64,000 bases of DNA from Gp6-AA40 sp963742105 (lineage in GTDB: Bacteria; Acidobacteriota; Vicinamibacteria; Vicinamibacterales; UBA2999), in contig CAVUKN010000007.1 of NCBI GenBank assembly GCA_963742105.1, forward strand, positions 2,170,001 to 2,234,000, read 5' to 3'. The first letter of the stretch is position 1, and every line of letters starts with the position of its first letter. The notes under the pieces are model-generated. The model was not told the origin of the DNA. It was given only the letters and a program-made list of their open reading frames with translations, and searched no databases. The position numbers and the translations under genes are program-made. This document shows positions 35,536 through 43,793 of the stretch, piece after piece.

Positions 35536-36836
35536 TCCCGAGCAGCTGACCTGCGTGCGTCTGGTTGCCGTGCGAGCGCTCGAGCGCCTGCACCAGCAGC
35601 TGCTTCTCCACCTCCTCGAGGTTGACGCCTTCGGGAGGCAGCCTGAAGCCGGCCGGAATGGCGTGGCGCGTCAGGGACGCAAAGTCCTCGGCGACCAGCC
35701 ACTCACGATCGACCAGCAGCATCGCCCGCTCGATCGCGTTGCGAAGCTCGCGGACATTGCCAGGCCAGCGGTAGTTGTCGAGTAACGCCGCCGCATCGTC
35801 GGTCACGCCGCGGACACGCTTCCGGAATTCGCCGTTGTAGCGATCGATGTAGTAGCGGATCAGCAACGGGATGTCAGGTTCGCGCTCGCGCAGCGGCGGC
35901 AGCGAGATGGGCATCACCTGGAGCCGATAGAACAGGTCTTCCCGGAACTTTCCGTCCTTGACCTCCTCCTCGAGGTTGCGATTCGTCGCGGCGACGACGC
36001 GGACGTCGACGCGGATGTCAGCAAGACCGCCGACCCGTTTGAACGTCTTTTCTTCCAGGAAGCGCAGCAGCTTCGACTGGAGGCCGAGCGTCATCTCTCC
36101 GATCTCGTCGAGGAACACCGTGCCGCCATCGGCGGTCTCGAACAGGCCCCGCTTCTGCTGGCGGGCATCGGTGAATGCGCCGCGCTCGTGCCCGAACAGC
36201 TCGCTTTCGAGCAACTGCTCCGGGAGCGCCGAACAGGTGATGTTGACGAACGGCTTCACCGCGCGGTCGCTGTTGTAGTGGATCGCCTTGGCCGCGAGGT
36301 CCTTCCCTGTGCCGGTCTCTCCGGTGAGGAGGACGGTGGACGCGGGGCTGTCGGCGACCCGCGTCAGCAGGTGCTTCACCCGATGCATCGTTGGCGAATC
36401 ACCGATGATCGCGTCGAAACTGTACTCACGGCTGGCGCTGCTCCGCAGTGCTCGGACCTCGCGCCGCAGCCGGCTCGTCTCGAGCGCCTTCTCCACCGTA
36501 GCGGCAACGTCGTCGAGATTGAACGGCTTGTTCAGATAGTGATACGCACCGTGCTTGATGGCCTCGACCGCGTTCTCGACCGTGGAAAACGCCGTCATCA
36601 GGATGACCAGCGTGTCCGGCGTCGTCTCCTTGATCCGGCGCAGCACGGACAGCCCATCGCCATCGGGCAGGCGGTAGTCGAGCAGCACCAGATCGACGTT
36701 GCTGGTTGCCTGCTCGAGCGCTTCGGCCGCCGATCGCCGCCTCGAGCACCGTGTAGCCGTCGCGCACGAAGCGCTCTCGCAGCGACCAGCGCACCAGCGG
36801 TTCGTCATCGACAATCAACAAAGTAGCGTTAGCCAT
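35420..36836 (-). CDS. NtrC-type sigma-54 response regulator (RR2), with one frameshift
   Basis: Close paralogue of RR1. Receiver LLIVDDEPLVRWSLRERF and VDLVLLDYRLPDGDG, AAA+ domain with GETGTGKD, GAFTDA, GGTVFLDEIGEM and ATNRNLEEEVKDG, then a Fis helix-turn-helix (NQTHAGQLLGINRDQVRYRI). The first 33 codons are in another frame; one base near 36733 (in the run GGCGGCGATCGGCGGC) is wrong. The last 24 or so codons after FGLE run into the 3' end of the convergent kinase gene, so the true end may lie somewhat earlier. It should activate sigma-54 promoters. Confidence 0.9.
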
Positions 36837-36889
36837 GGGCCGCTCCGCACTGGGGAAACTTCCGCACCGGTGTGAAAGATTCCGTGAAA

Positions 36890-37081
36890 TTACGTGTTCG
36901 TGACCGCGCCTACGGGACGAGGAGCAACATCCGGACCCGCGCTGATGATCAAGGCCGAACCGAGTGCCAAGGCCAGCAGCCCCGCGAACGATACGTGTTG
37001 AGAGGCCTGGACAAAAACGATTGTTCCAATCAGCCCGCGCGCGAGACGCGCGGCGGCAGAGTGCACGACGTGATTCATCAT
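36890..37081 (-). CDS. Small membrane protein under a sigma-54 type promoter
   Basis: 63 residues from ATG at 37081, with TGAGGA 7 nt upstream. MMNHVVHSAAARLARGLIG, a membrane region TIVFVQASQHVSFAGLLALALGSALIIS, and a short tail. It resembles small YgaP/DUF2892-like membrane proteins in its opening basic helix and hydrophobic hairpin, but I cannot assign it. A longer open frame upstream to 37453 looks non-coding. A strong -24/-12 match 24-27 nt before the start supports this small gene. Confidence 0.55.
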   Translation of the reverse strand: MMNHVVHSAAARLARGLIGTIVFVQASQHVSFAGLLALALGSALIISAGPDVAPRPVGAVTNT

Positions 37082-37105
37082 TGGTTGGTCCTCATCCCCG
37101 CGTCG

Positions 37106-37121
37106 TGCAAGGGCATCGCCA
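37106..37121 (-). promoter_or_regulatory. Sigma-54 type promoter of the small membrane protein gene
   Basis: On the minus strand TGGCGATGCCCTTGCA: TGGC and TTGCA match the -24 and -12 consensus, with 10 nt between GG and GC. The GC lies 25 nt before the ATG at 37081. Confidence 0.65.
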
Positions 37122-37278
37122 CAGCAATCGCGCCGCTCACCGGTGACCAAGGGTGGTTGAGCGGCGCCCGCTGCGAAAACGTTCGCGCTCCCGCGGAGGA
37201 ATCCCCGGTCCCGCCGGCCCGCGCTCACCCGTCGAGAGGCTTCCCGTGGTTTCGCCGCGGTCGCTGCGGTACTCATCG

Positions 37279-37294
37279 TGGCCATGTGCTTGCA
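37279..37294 (+). promoter_or_regulatory. Sigma-54 type promoter upstream of tonB
   Basis: TGGCCATGTGCTTGCA: TGGC and TTGCA match the consensus, GG and GC are 10 nt apart. It lies about 119 nt before the tonB ATG, leaving a leader of about 107 nt that includes two hairpins. Confidence 0.55.
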
Positions 37295-37412
37295 CCAGGC
37301 GACAGCACACGTCGCCGGCGGCGGCGGACCTGACAAGCGACAAGGTCCGCCGCACGTTGTGCCGACGTCACCAGCGGACCTGACGCGGTCCGCGCCACGA
37401 GTGGAGGCAGCC

Positions 37413-38153
37413 ATGTTCGATCTCGTTACCGGAGAGGTGAGACACATTCCCAATCACAATGCTGTCCCGCTCCTGGCTTCGTCGGTCATCGAAGCAACGG
37501 TGCTCACCGTCGCCATCGCGCTCCCGCTGCTCTTCGTCGCGAACAACATTCCCGAGGTGCCCTCGATGATGGCGTTCGTGGCGGCGGCTCCGCCACCGCC
37601 GCCACCACCACCGCCCGCACCGCGCGCACCCGAGGCGGCCACGCGTCAAACGGCGTCGGTGGCCACAGGCCCGGTCATCCCGATCGAGGCGCCAGCGGAG
37701 ATTCGCCCCGAGCCAGCCAGCCGAATCGTCGACGAGGGCGTTCCGGGCGGCGTCGAAGGAGGAGTACCCGGTGGTGTCGTCGGTGGCGTGGTGGGTGGTG
37801 TGCTGGACGTCGCGCCGCCACCGCCCCCGCCGCCGCCGGCGCCGGCGGCACAGAAGCCGGTCCGGATCGCCGGAGAGATCCACGCCCCTGCGCTGCTTCA
37901 TCGCGTCGAGCCGATCTATCCGGCGATTGCGGTGGCCTCGCGGGTGACGGGTGTCGTCATCCTCGAAGCCACCGTCAACGAACGGGGCCTCGTCGACGAC
38001 GTTCGCGTGCTGCGATCCGTCCATCCGCTTGTGGACAAGGAGGCGCTCGCAGCAGTGCGTCAGTGGCAGTATTCGCCACTGACCCTGAACGGACATGCCT
38101 CACCGTTCATCCTGACGGTGACGCTATCGTTCGCAATCGTTGACAAGAACTGA
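37413..38153 (+). CDS. TonB family energy transducer
   Basis: 246 residues from an ATG after GTGGAGG. An N-terminal cytoplasmic stretch, one membrane segment (SVIEATVLTVAIALPLLFVA), a proline-rich spacer (AAPPPPPPPPPAPRAP and a second run), a Gly/Val repeat (GGVEGGVPGGVVGGVVGGV), and a TonB C-terminal domain (VEPIYPAIAVASRVTGVVIL to LTVTLSF). It would transmit proton-motive force to outer-membrane receptors. No ExbB/ExbD genes are adjacent. A 67-residue gene follows 14 nt later. Confidence 0.9.
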   Translation: MFDLVTGEVRHIPNHNAVPLLASSVIEATVLTVAIALPLLFVANNIPEVPSMMAFVAAAPPPPPPPPPAPRAPEAATRQTASVATGPVIPIEAPAEIRPEPASRIVDEGVPGGVEGGVPGGVVGGVVGGVLDVAPPPPPPPPAPAAQKPVRIAGEIHAPALLHRVEPIYPAIAVASRVTGVVILEATVNERGLVDDVRVLRSVHPLVDKEALAAVRQWQYSPLTLNGHASPFILTVTLSFAIVDKN

Positions 38154-38167
38154 GCGGGAGAAGAACC

Positions 38168-38371
38168 ATGGCCAGAACAACCGTTGCCGTCACACAGACG
38201 ATTTGGGGTTGCCGCTGGAGCCGTCCCGGCTATCGAATCGCTGGTGTCGAGGATCGCTGGCAGCCGGAACCGACGTGGGTCTGCGTAAGGGACGGTGTGC
38301 GCGCCGTCGTGCCCGAGAGCAGGTGCGAGACCTGCGAACGCTGGGAGCCGGCACCAGACAAGACGAATTGA
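38168..38371 (+). CDS. Small Trp/Cys-rich protein of unknown function
   Basis: 67 residues, ATG with a GGGAGAAG site. Sequence features: TIWGCRWSRPGYRIAGVED, PEPTWVCVRDGVRAVVPES and a C-terminal CETCERWEP. Four cysteines (one near W-G-C, one in W-V-C, and a CxxC pair) suggest a small metal-binding or redox protein. It follows tonB by 14 nt, so it probably shares its sigma-54 type promoter. I do not know a named family. Confidence 0.65.
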   Translation: MARTTVAVTQTIWGCRWSRPGYRIAGVEDRWQPEPTWVCVRDGVRAVVPESRCETCERWEPAPDKTN

Positions 38372-38482
38372 AGACCGGCGAGAGCGGGTGCACGCAGCCG
38401 CCTTCGAGGGCCGGCCGTTCCGCCTGGGTCGTGCCAACCCACCATTCCGAAGCAGACCGACTAACCTAGAGGGATGATGCGA

Positions 38483-38510
38483 GCTGCGGCCTCGTCAGCG
38501 AGGCCGCAGC
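38483..38510. terminator. Strong hairpin between convergent genes
   Basis: GCTGCGGCCTCG (38483-38494) and CGAGGCCGCAGC (38499-38510) form a perfect 12-bp stem with a TCAG loop. It lies between the tonB-small-protein unit (plus) and the secreted-protein gene (minus). No T-run follows, so it may be a bidirectional terminator or a REP-like palindrome. Confidence 0.5.
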
Positions 38511-38601
38511 GGGAAGAGTGGACGCCGCGCTGGCGAAGAGCAGGTGTGCCGGCCACCGCAGCGTCGGGCGAGTCGACTTCGGTCACGTCGAGATCCTCTT
38601 C

Positions 38602-39261
38602 TCACGCAAGCGTCGTCCGCACGGTGCGGGCGAAGATCCCAATCAGCAGAGCGCCGAGTCCGACGAATACCAGCGTGCCGGTCGGGCTGTCGGTCTTGGG
38701 CATTTCCGCCACCGCCGGCTCCTCAACGGCGATCGGCGCAGGGGCCGGAGGCGCTTCGGCAACGACCACTGGTGCTCTTTCGACAACGGCCTCTTCCGGT
38801 TTGAGATATTCCGGCTCATACGGGACCACCGCCGCTTGCGTCAGGACGGGCGTTCCGGCGCCTTTCACCAGGAGTCGCGCCTGCTCCGGCGCATACATCA
38901 ACTCGTACCCGAGACTCTCACCGGGACTCCAGAACGCACGGATCGCGTGTGGCATGTCCGCAGCCGTCTCGATGAAACGCACCTCGGGCTCGTAGGTAAC
39001 CCGGCTACGCCACGCTTCCAGGGTCAGCATTTGTGCGTAGGCGACCTTGCCGTCGGCGCTCAACACCTGCAAGACGTTGCGGTGGTTGATATCGGTCATG
39101 TGGAACAGGTAGTCGCCGGCGGGTAGCGTCACACCGGGGATCGCGACCGGTCCCGTGAACGTGAACGTGGTGCGCTTGTCGAGTGGCTGCGCCGCTGCCA
39201 CGGCAGCGACGAACGCCAGGAGGAAGGCACCTATGCAGGTCAGACGAACGCGAGTAGTCAT
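38602..39261 (-). CDS. Secreted protein with C-terminal membrane anchor, sigma-54 type promoter
   Basis: 219 residues. Signal peptide (LTCIGAFLLAFVAAVAAAQ), then a conserved beta domain: TTFTFTGPVAIPGVTLPAGDYLFH, NVLQVLSADGKVAYAQML and PEVRFIETAADMPHAIRAFW. A Pro/Ala/Glu-rich linker leads to a C-terminal membrane segment (GTLVFVGLGALLIGIFARTVR). The N-terminal part is of a kind common in acidobacteria, without known function. GGAGGG precedes the ATG at 39261. The promoter is the best -24/-12 match in the window. Confidence 0.75.
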   Translation of the reverse strand: MTTRVRLTCIGAFLLAFVAAVAAAQPLDKRTTFTFTGPVAIPGVTLPAGDYLFHMTDINHRNVLQVLSADGKVAYAQMLTLEAWRSRVTYEPEVRFIETAADMPHAIRAFWSPGESLGYELMYAPEQARLLVKGAGTPVLTQAAVVPYEPEYLKPEEAVVERAPVVVAEAPPAPAPIAVEEPAVAEMPKTDSPTGTLVFVGLGALLIGIFARTVRTTLA

Positions 39262-39287
39262 CACAGCCCTCCAATACCAGATGAAGG

Positions 39288-39303
39288 CGCAACGGAGGTG
39301 CCA
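39288..39303 (-). promoter_or_regulatory. Sigma-54 type promoter (best match in the window)
   Basis: On the minus strand TGGCACCTCCGTTGCG: TGGCAC and TTGC are exact consensus with GG-N10-GC spacing. The GC lies 27 nt before the ATG at 39261 with GGAGGG in between. Confidence 0.75.
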
Positions 39304-39450
39304 TGGGCAGCGACGATTGTTTGCCGAAACCAGGAGGAATCGACCGCCGCGAGCCCGCCCGCTCCGGAGATTCTTCGCAGCCGGTGCTGATTTTCGCGGT
39401 CGTGGGCGATCGCCTCGACGCCTGACGGTTCGCCACGCTCCCTCGATCAC

Positions 39451-39466
39451 TGGTACACGCGCTGCA
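39451..39466 (+). promoter_or_regulatory. Sigma-54 type promoter of the outer-membrane barrel gene
   Basis: TGGTACACGCGCTGCA: full -24 match (TGGYACR) and CTGCA at -12, 10 nt between GG and GC. The GC is 24 nt before the ATG at 39490, with AAGG as ribosome-binding site. It faces away from the site at 39288. Confidence 0.65.
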
Positions 39467-39489
39467 GGCAGGCGAGATGAAGGTGTCAC

Positions 39490-40077
39490 ATGCTCTTGCG
39501 ACTTATCGCTACAGCCGTGTGCGTGACGGTGATGACCGGCACCGCCGGCGCGCAAACTCAGGACAACCCGTTCCGCTTCGGCACCACGCTCTCGGGGTTC
39601 GCCGGCGGCACCACCGACAGCGAGAGCACGTCGGGGGCGGCCGGACTCGAGCTCGGGTGGGAGATGACCAGGCGGCTCGCCATCGAAGGAATGACGCTCT
39701 GGAGCGATCCGAGCGCGAACCAGAGCGACTTCTCGGTGATCCTCGGCTCGAAGATCAACCTGACGCGCAAACGGTCTGGTCCCTTCGTGACGGCCGGCGC
39801 CGGTATGTATCGGGCGTCGTTCGATTCACTTGCCGGACCGCTGCCACCGTTCTACGACGACCGCCTGATGCCCTCGGAACGAACCGTCGGCCGCGGAACG
39901 TTCGATGACTTCGTGGCAAGCGTCGGCGGCGGCACGGAGTATTTCTTCCATGCTCATTGGGCGGTGCGACCGGACGTGCGCGTGATGATGGTCTTCGGGA
40001 ATTCAGACATCCGCTGGGTCACGGCATTCGGCGGGCACCTCGCCTATCACTTCGAACGGCATCGGGCCTCTGAATGA
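39490..40077 (+). CDS. Outer-membrane beta-barrel protein
   Basis: 195 residues. Signal peptide (MLLRLIATAVCVTVMTGTAGA), then alternating strands: FGTTLSGFAGGTTDSES, AAGLELGWEMTRRLAIEG, SGPFVTAGAGMYRASFDS, FVASVGGGTEYFFHAHWAVRPDVRVMM and GGHLAYHFERH at the end, as expected for an eight-stranded OmpA/OmpX-like barrel. It is divergent from the secreted-anchor gene, and both are preceded by sigma-54 type sites. Confidence 0.8.
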   Translation: MLLRLIATAVCVTVMTGTAGAQTQDNPFRFGTTLSGFAGGTTDSESTSGAAGLELGWEMTRRLAIEGMTLWSDPSANQSDFSVILGSKINLTRKRSGPFVTAGAGMYRASFDSLAGPLPPFYDDRLMPSERTVGRGTFDDFVASVGGGTEYFFHAHWAVRPDVRVMMVFGNSDIRWVTAFGGHLAYHFERHRASE

Positions 40078-40209
40078 CCGCGTCCTCACCCCCGGGCGAA
40101 ATGCCCTTTCCCACACGCCATCGGCAACGCGGTGGCGCGTGGGAACCATGCTCCGCGCGCGACGCCGTTCTGCGGTCGATGAACACACGGTTCCATTCGG
40201 GAGGCCCTC

Positions 40210-43200
40210 ATGTCCTGGACCATCGTCGACGGCAACGAGGCGTGCGCGGCGGTTGCGTATCACCTCGCTGACGTCATCGCCATATATCCGATTACCCCGT
40301 CCTCGACGATGGCTGAAGCCGCCGATGCCTGGGCGGCAGACGGCCGGCACAACCTCTGGGGAACGGTGCCCTCGGTGGTCGAGATGCAGAGCGAGGCTGG
40401 TGCCGCCGGTGCAGTCCACGGTGCCCTGCTCGCCGGCGGCCTCGCGACGACGTTCACGGCCAGCCAGGGCCTGCTGCTGATGATTCCCAACATGTTCAAG
40501 ATCGCCGGCGAGTTGCTGCCGGCGGTGTTCCATGTGTCGGCGCGCGCGGTGGCGACGCACGCGCTCTCGATCTTCGGCGATCACAGTGACGTGATGGCCG
40601 TCCGAAGCACCGGCTGGGCCATGCTCTCGTCCGCCTCCGTCCAGGAGGCGCAGGATCTCGCGGTTGTCGCACATGCCGCGGCGATCGAGTCGCGCATTCC
40701 ATTCGTCCACTTCTTCGACGGCTTCCGCACCTCGCACGAACTGCAGAAGATCACGGCGCTCGACGCCGACACGATTGACCGGATGATCGACGATTCGCCG
40801 GTGGCGGCACACCGCGCCCGCGCGCTCTCACCCGACCACCCGACGCTGCGCGGCTCCGCGCAGAACCCGGACGTCTTCTTCCAGGGCCGCGAAGCCGCCA
40901 ACCCGTTCTACCTGGCCACGCCTGCGATCGTGCAGCACGCAATGGATCGCTTCGCCGCGCTCACCGGGCGCGCCCATCAGCTGTTCGAGTATTACGGCTC
41001 CGCGACCGCCACGCGCGTCGTCGTCATCATGGGGTCGGCGAGTGAAACCGTCGCCACCACCGTCGATGCGCTCGGGCCCGACAGCCGCGTCGGTGTGCTC
41101 ACCGTCAAGCTGTACCGTCCGTTCAGCGGCGACGACTTCGTGAAAGCACTGCCCTCGACGGTGACGCATGTGGCCGTGCTCGATCGCACCAAGGAGCCTG
41201 GGGCAGTCGGAGAACCGCTCTACACCGATGTCGTCACCGCGCTCGCCGAAGCCGTCGCGACGACGACCGCGCCGTGGGCCACCATGCCTCGCGTCATCGG
41301 GGGCCGCTACGGACTCGGATCCAAGGAGTTCTCGCCGGCGATGGCGGCCGCCGTATTCCGCGCCCTTGCCGCCGAGCACCCACCGCAGCATTTCACCGTC
41401 GGTATCACCGACGACGTGACCGCCCTGTCTCTGCCGATCGATGAGGGAGTCCAGGTCGAGCCAGCGGGCGCCGTGCGGGCGCTGTTCTACGGCCTCGGCG
41501 CCGATGGCACCGTAGGCGCCAACAAGAATTCGATCAAGATCATCGGTGACGAGACGGATCTGTTCGCACAGGGGTACTTCGTCTACGACTCCAAGAAATC
41601 GGGAGCGGTGACGGTCTCGCATCTGCGCTTCGGACCGAGACCGATCCACGCGCCGTATCTGCTCTCGCGCGCGTCGTTCATCGCCTGCCATCAGTTCGGA
41701 TTTCTCGACCGCTACGATGTCCTCGCGGCCGCCGAGACCGGCGGCGTCTTCCTGCTGAATGCGCCCGGTGATCCTGACGCCGTCTGGGACGAGCTGCCAC
41801 GGGAGGTACAGGAGCAGATCATCGCGAAGCAGCTGCGCTTCTTCGTCATCGATGGCTATGCGGTGGCCCGTGCCGCCGGGCTGGGCACACGGGTCAATAC
41901 GATCATGCAGACCTGCTTCTTCGCGATTTCCGGCGTGCTGCCCCGTGTGCAGGCGATCGGGGCGATCAAGCGTGCCATCACGAAGAGCTACGGGCGTCGC
42001 GGCGACGAGGTCGTCGAACGCAACTGCGCCGCCGTCGATGCGGCAGTGGCAGCGCTGCATGAAGTGCACGTGCCGGAGGAGGCGACGGCGATACGACGCC
42101 TGCCGCCGCCAGTCCCGGCGGCGGCACCGCCGTTCGTCCAGCGCGTGACCGCGGCCATGCTCGCCAATCACGGCGACCGTCTGCCGGTCAGTGCCTTCAC
42201 CCCCGATGGCACGTGGCCCACGGGCACATCGCAGTGGGAGAAACGGAACATTGCCGCCGAGATTCCGGTGTGGGACCAGGTGCTCTGTATCCAGTGCAAC
42301 AAATGCGCACTGGTGTGCCCGCACGCGGCGATCCGCGTGAAGGTGGCCAACGAACGGGCCCTTGATGACGCGCCGGCGACACTCAAGCACGTCGCTTACC
42401 GGGGAACAGATCTCCACGGAGAGTACGCGTTGCAGGTCGCACCGGAGGACTGCACCGGCTGCTCGCTCTGCATGATGGTCTGCCCTGCCCACGACAAGGC
42501 TGACCCGAGCCGACGCGCCCTGCATATGGCCCCGATCGCGGGCCGTCGGGACCAGGAGCGAACCAACGACGAATACTTCAAGCGGCTGCCGGAGGTGTCA
42601 CGGCTGCTCGTCAAGTCCGACGTCAAGAGCTCTCAGTTCCTGCAGCCGCTGTTCGAGTACTCGGGCGCATGCGCAGGGTGTGGTGAAACACCGTACCTGA
42701 AACTGCTGACGCAGCTGTTCGGCGATCGGTTGATCCTGGCGAACGCCACCGGCTGTTCTTCGATCTTCGGCGGAAATCTGCCCACGACACCCTACACCGT
42801 GGATGCGAACGGACGCGGACCGGCCTGGGCGAACTCGCTGTTCGAGGACAACGCCGAGTTCGGGTACGGATTGCGGCTGACGGTCGATCAGCTGCAACAG
42901 CGCGCCCGCGGGTTGCTCCAGGTGCTCGCCTCGGAATTGCCAGCGGGGTTGGCTGACGCCCTGCTCGACGCTGATCAGCACGCGGAGGCAGGCGTCGCCG
43001 CGCAGCGTGAGCGAGTCGTCTCCCTGCGCGCCCATCTGGCTGCAATCGATCGTCCGGCGGCGCGCGCATTGGCGGACCTCGCCGACTATCTTGTGAAGAA
43101 GAGCGTCTGGATCGTCGGTGGCGATGGTTGGGCCTACGACATTGGCTATGGCGGCCTGGATCATGTGCTCGCCAGCGGCAGCAACGTCAACGTGCTCGTG

Positions 43201-43746
43201 CTCGACACGGAGGTCTACTCGAATACCGGCGGCCAGCAATCGAAGGCTACACCGATGGGAGCAGCCGCCAAGTTTGCTGTGGCCGGCAAGGCAGCCGGCA
43301 AGAAGGACCTGGGGCTGCTGGCCATGACCTACGGGCACGTCTACGTGGCGCAGGTCGCCCTCGGCGCGAAGGATGCCCAGACGTTGAGAGCACTTCAGGA
43401 GGCAGAAGCGTATCCAGGTCCGTCGCTGGTCATCGCCTACAGCCCGTGCATTGCTCACGGCTTCGAGATGGCCTGTGCGCTGGAACACGAAAAGACCGCC
43501 GTGGCGACGGGGTACTGGCCGCTGTATCGCTTCGATCCGCGGCGTGCCGAGGCGGGGCAGCCGCCACTGGTCCTCGATTCGCCGACACCCAGCGGCGATG
43601 TCGCCCAGTTCATGGCGGGAGAAACGCGGTTCCGCGTTACCGATGCTCGCGACCACGAGCGTTATCAGGAACTGGTCTCCCACGTCCGCGACGAGATTGC
43701 CAATCGATTCGAGCGCTACCGGGAGTTCTCCACCCGCCACCCATAG
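40210..43746 (+). CDS. nifJ: Pyruvate:ferredoxin (flavodoxin) oxidoreductase
   Basis: 1178 residues, single-chain type. Domain I has AIYPITPSSTMAEAADAW; two ferredoxin clusters are CIQCNKCALVCP (C693 on) and CTGCSLCMMVCP; the proximal cluster uses GACAGCGETP and the late YSPCIAHGFEM cysteine. TPP binding: ATGCSSIFGGNLPTTPY and GGDGWAYDIGYGGLDHVL with DTEVYSNTGGQ. It oxidises pyruvate to acetyl-CoA and CO2 with a low-potential carrier, working mainly at low oxygen. GGGAGG precedes the ATG. A weak -24/-12-like match (40122-40137) lies about 73 nt upstream. Confidence 0.96.
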   Translation: MSWTIVDGNEACAAVAYHLADVIAIYPITPSSTMAEAADAWAADGRHNLWGTVPSVVEMQSEAGAAGAVHGALLAGGLATTFTASQGLLLMIPNMFKIAGELLPAVFHVSARAVATHALSIFGDHSDVMAVRSTGWAMLSSASVQEAQDLAVVAHAAAIESRIPFVHFFDGFRTSHELQKITALDADTIDRMIDDSPVAAHRARALSPDHPTLRGSAQNPDVFFQGREAANPFYLATPAIVQHAMDRFAALTGRAHQLFEYYGSATATRVVVIMGSASETVATTVDALGPDSRVGVLTVKLYRPFSGDDFVKALPSTVTHVAVLDRTKEPGAVGEPLYTDVVTALAEAVATTTAPWATMPRVIGGRYGLGSKEFSPAMAAAVFRALAAEHPPQHFTVGITDDVTALSLPIDEGVQVEPAGAVRALFYGLGADGTVGANKNSIKIIGDETDLFAQGYFVYDSKKSGAVTVSHLRFGPRPIHAPYLLSRASFIACHQFGFLDRYDVLAAAETGGVFLLNAPGDPDAVWDELPREVQEQIIAKQLRFFVIDGYAVARAAGLGTRVNTIMQTCFFAISGVLPRVQAIGAIKRAITKSYGRRGDEVVERNCAAVDAAVAALHEVHVPEEATAIRRLPPPVPAAAPPFVQRVTAAMLANHGDRLPVSAFTPDGTWPTGTSQWEKRNIAAEIPVWDQVLCIQCNKCALVCPHAAIRVKVANERALDDAPATLKHVAYRGTDLHGEYALQVAPEDCTGCSLCMMVCPAHDKADPSRRALHMAPIAGRRDQERTNDEYFKRLPEVSRLLVKSDVKSSQFLQPLFEYSGACAGCGETPYLKLLTQLFGDRLILANATGCSSIFGGNLPTTPYTVDANGRGPAWANSLFEDNAEFGYGLRLTVDQLQQRARGLLQVLASELPAGLADALLDADQHAEAGVAAQRERVVSLRAHLAAIDRPAARALADLADYLVKKSVWIVGGDGWAYDIGYGGLDHVLASGSNVNVLVLDTEVYSNTGGQQSKATPMGAAAKFAVAGKAAGKKDLGLLAMTYGHVYVAQVALGAKDAQTLRALQEAEAYPGPSLVIAYSPCIAHGFEMACALEHEKTAVATGYWPLYRFDPRRAEAGQPPLVLDSPTPSGDVAQFMAGETRFRVTDARDHERYQELVSHVRDEIANRFERYREFSTRHP

Positions 43747-43793
43747 ACCGGCTGCCGGCCTCGGGCGACGGAGCAACGGACGGATTTCAGCAG

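Larger units (their letters stand above)
37082..37412. other. Divergent intergenic region with two sigma-54 sites and two hairpins
   Basis: This 331-nt spacer between the small membrane protein gene and tonB carries no credible gene. It holds one sigma-54 type site in each direction (37106 minus, 37279 plus). Near tonB are two REP-like hairpins: GCGGCGGACCT/AGGTCCGCCGC (37321-37331 and 37343-37353) and GCGGACC/GGTCCGC (37374-37380 and 37387-37393). The tonB transcript would carry both in its leader. Confidence 0.6.

Noticed and set aside
40122..40137. Sigma-54 promoter for nifJ
   Set aside because: Spacing fits (GG-N10-GC) but the -12 part is GTGGC instead of TTGC, so the match is no better than chance in GC-rich DNA.
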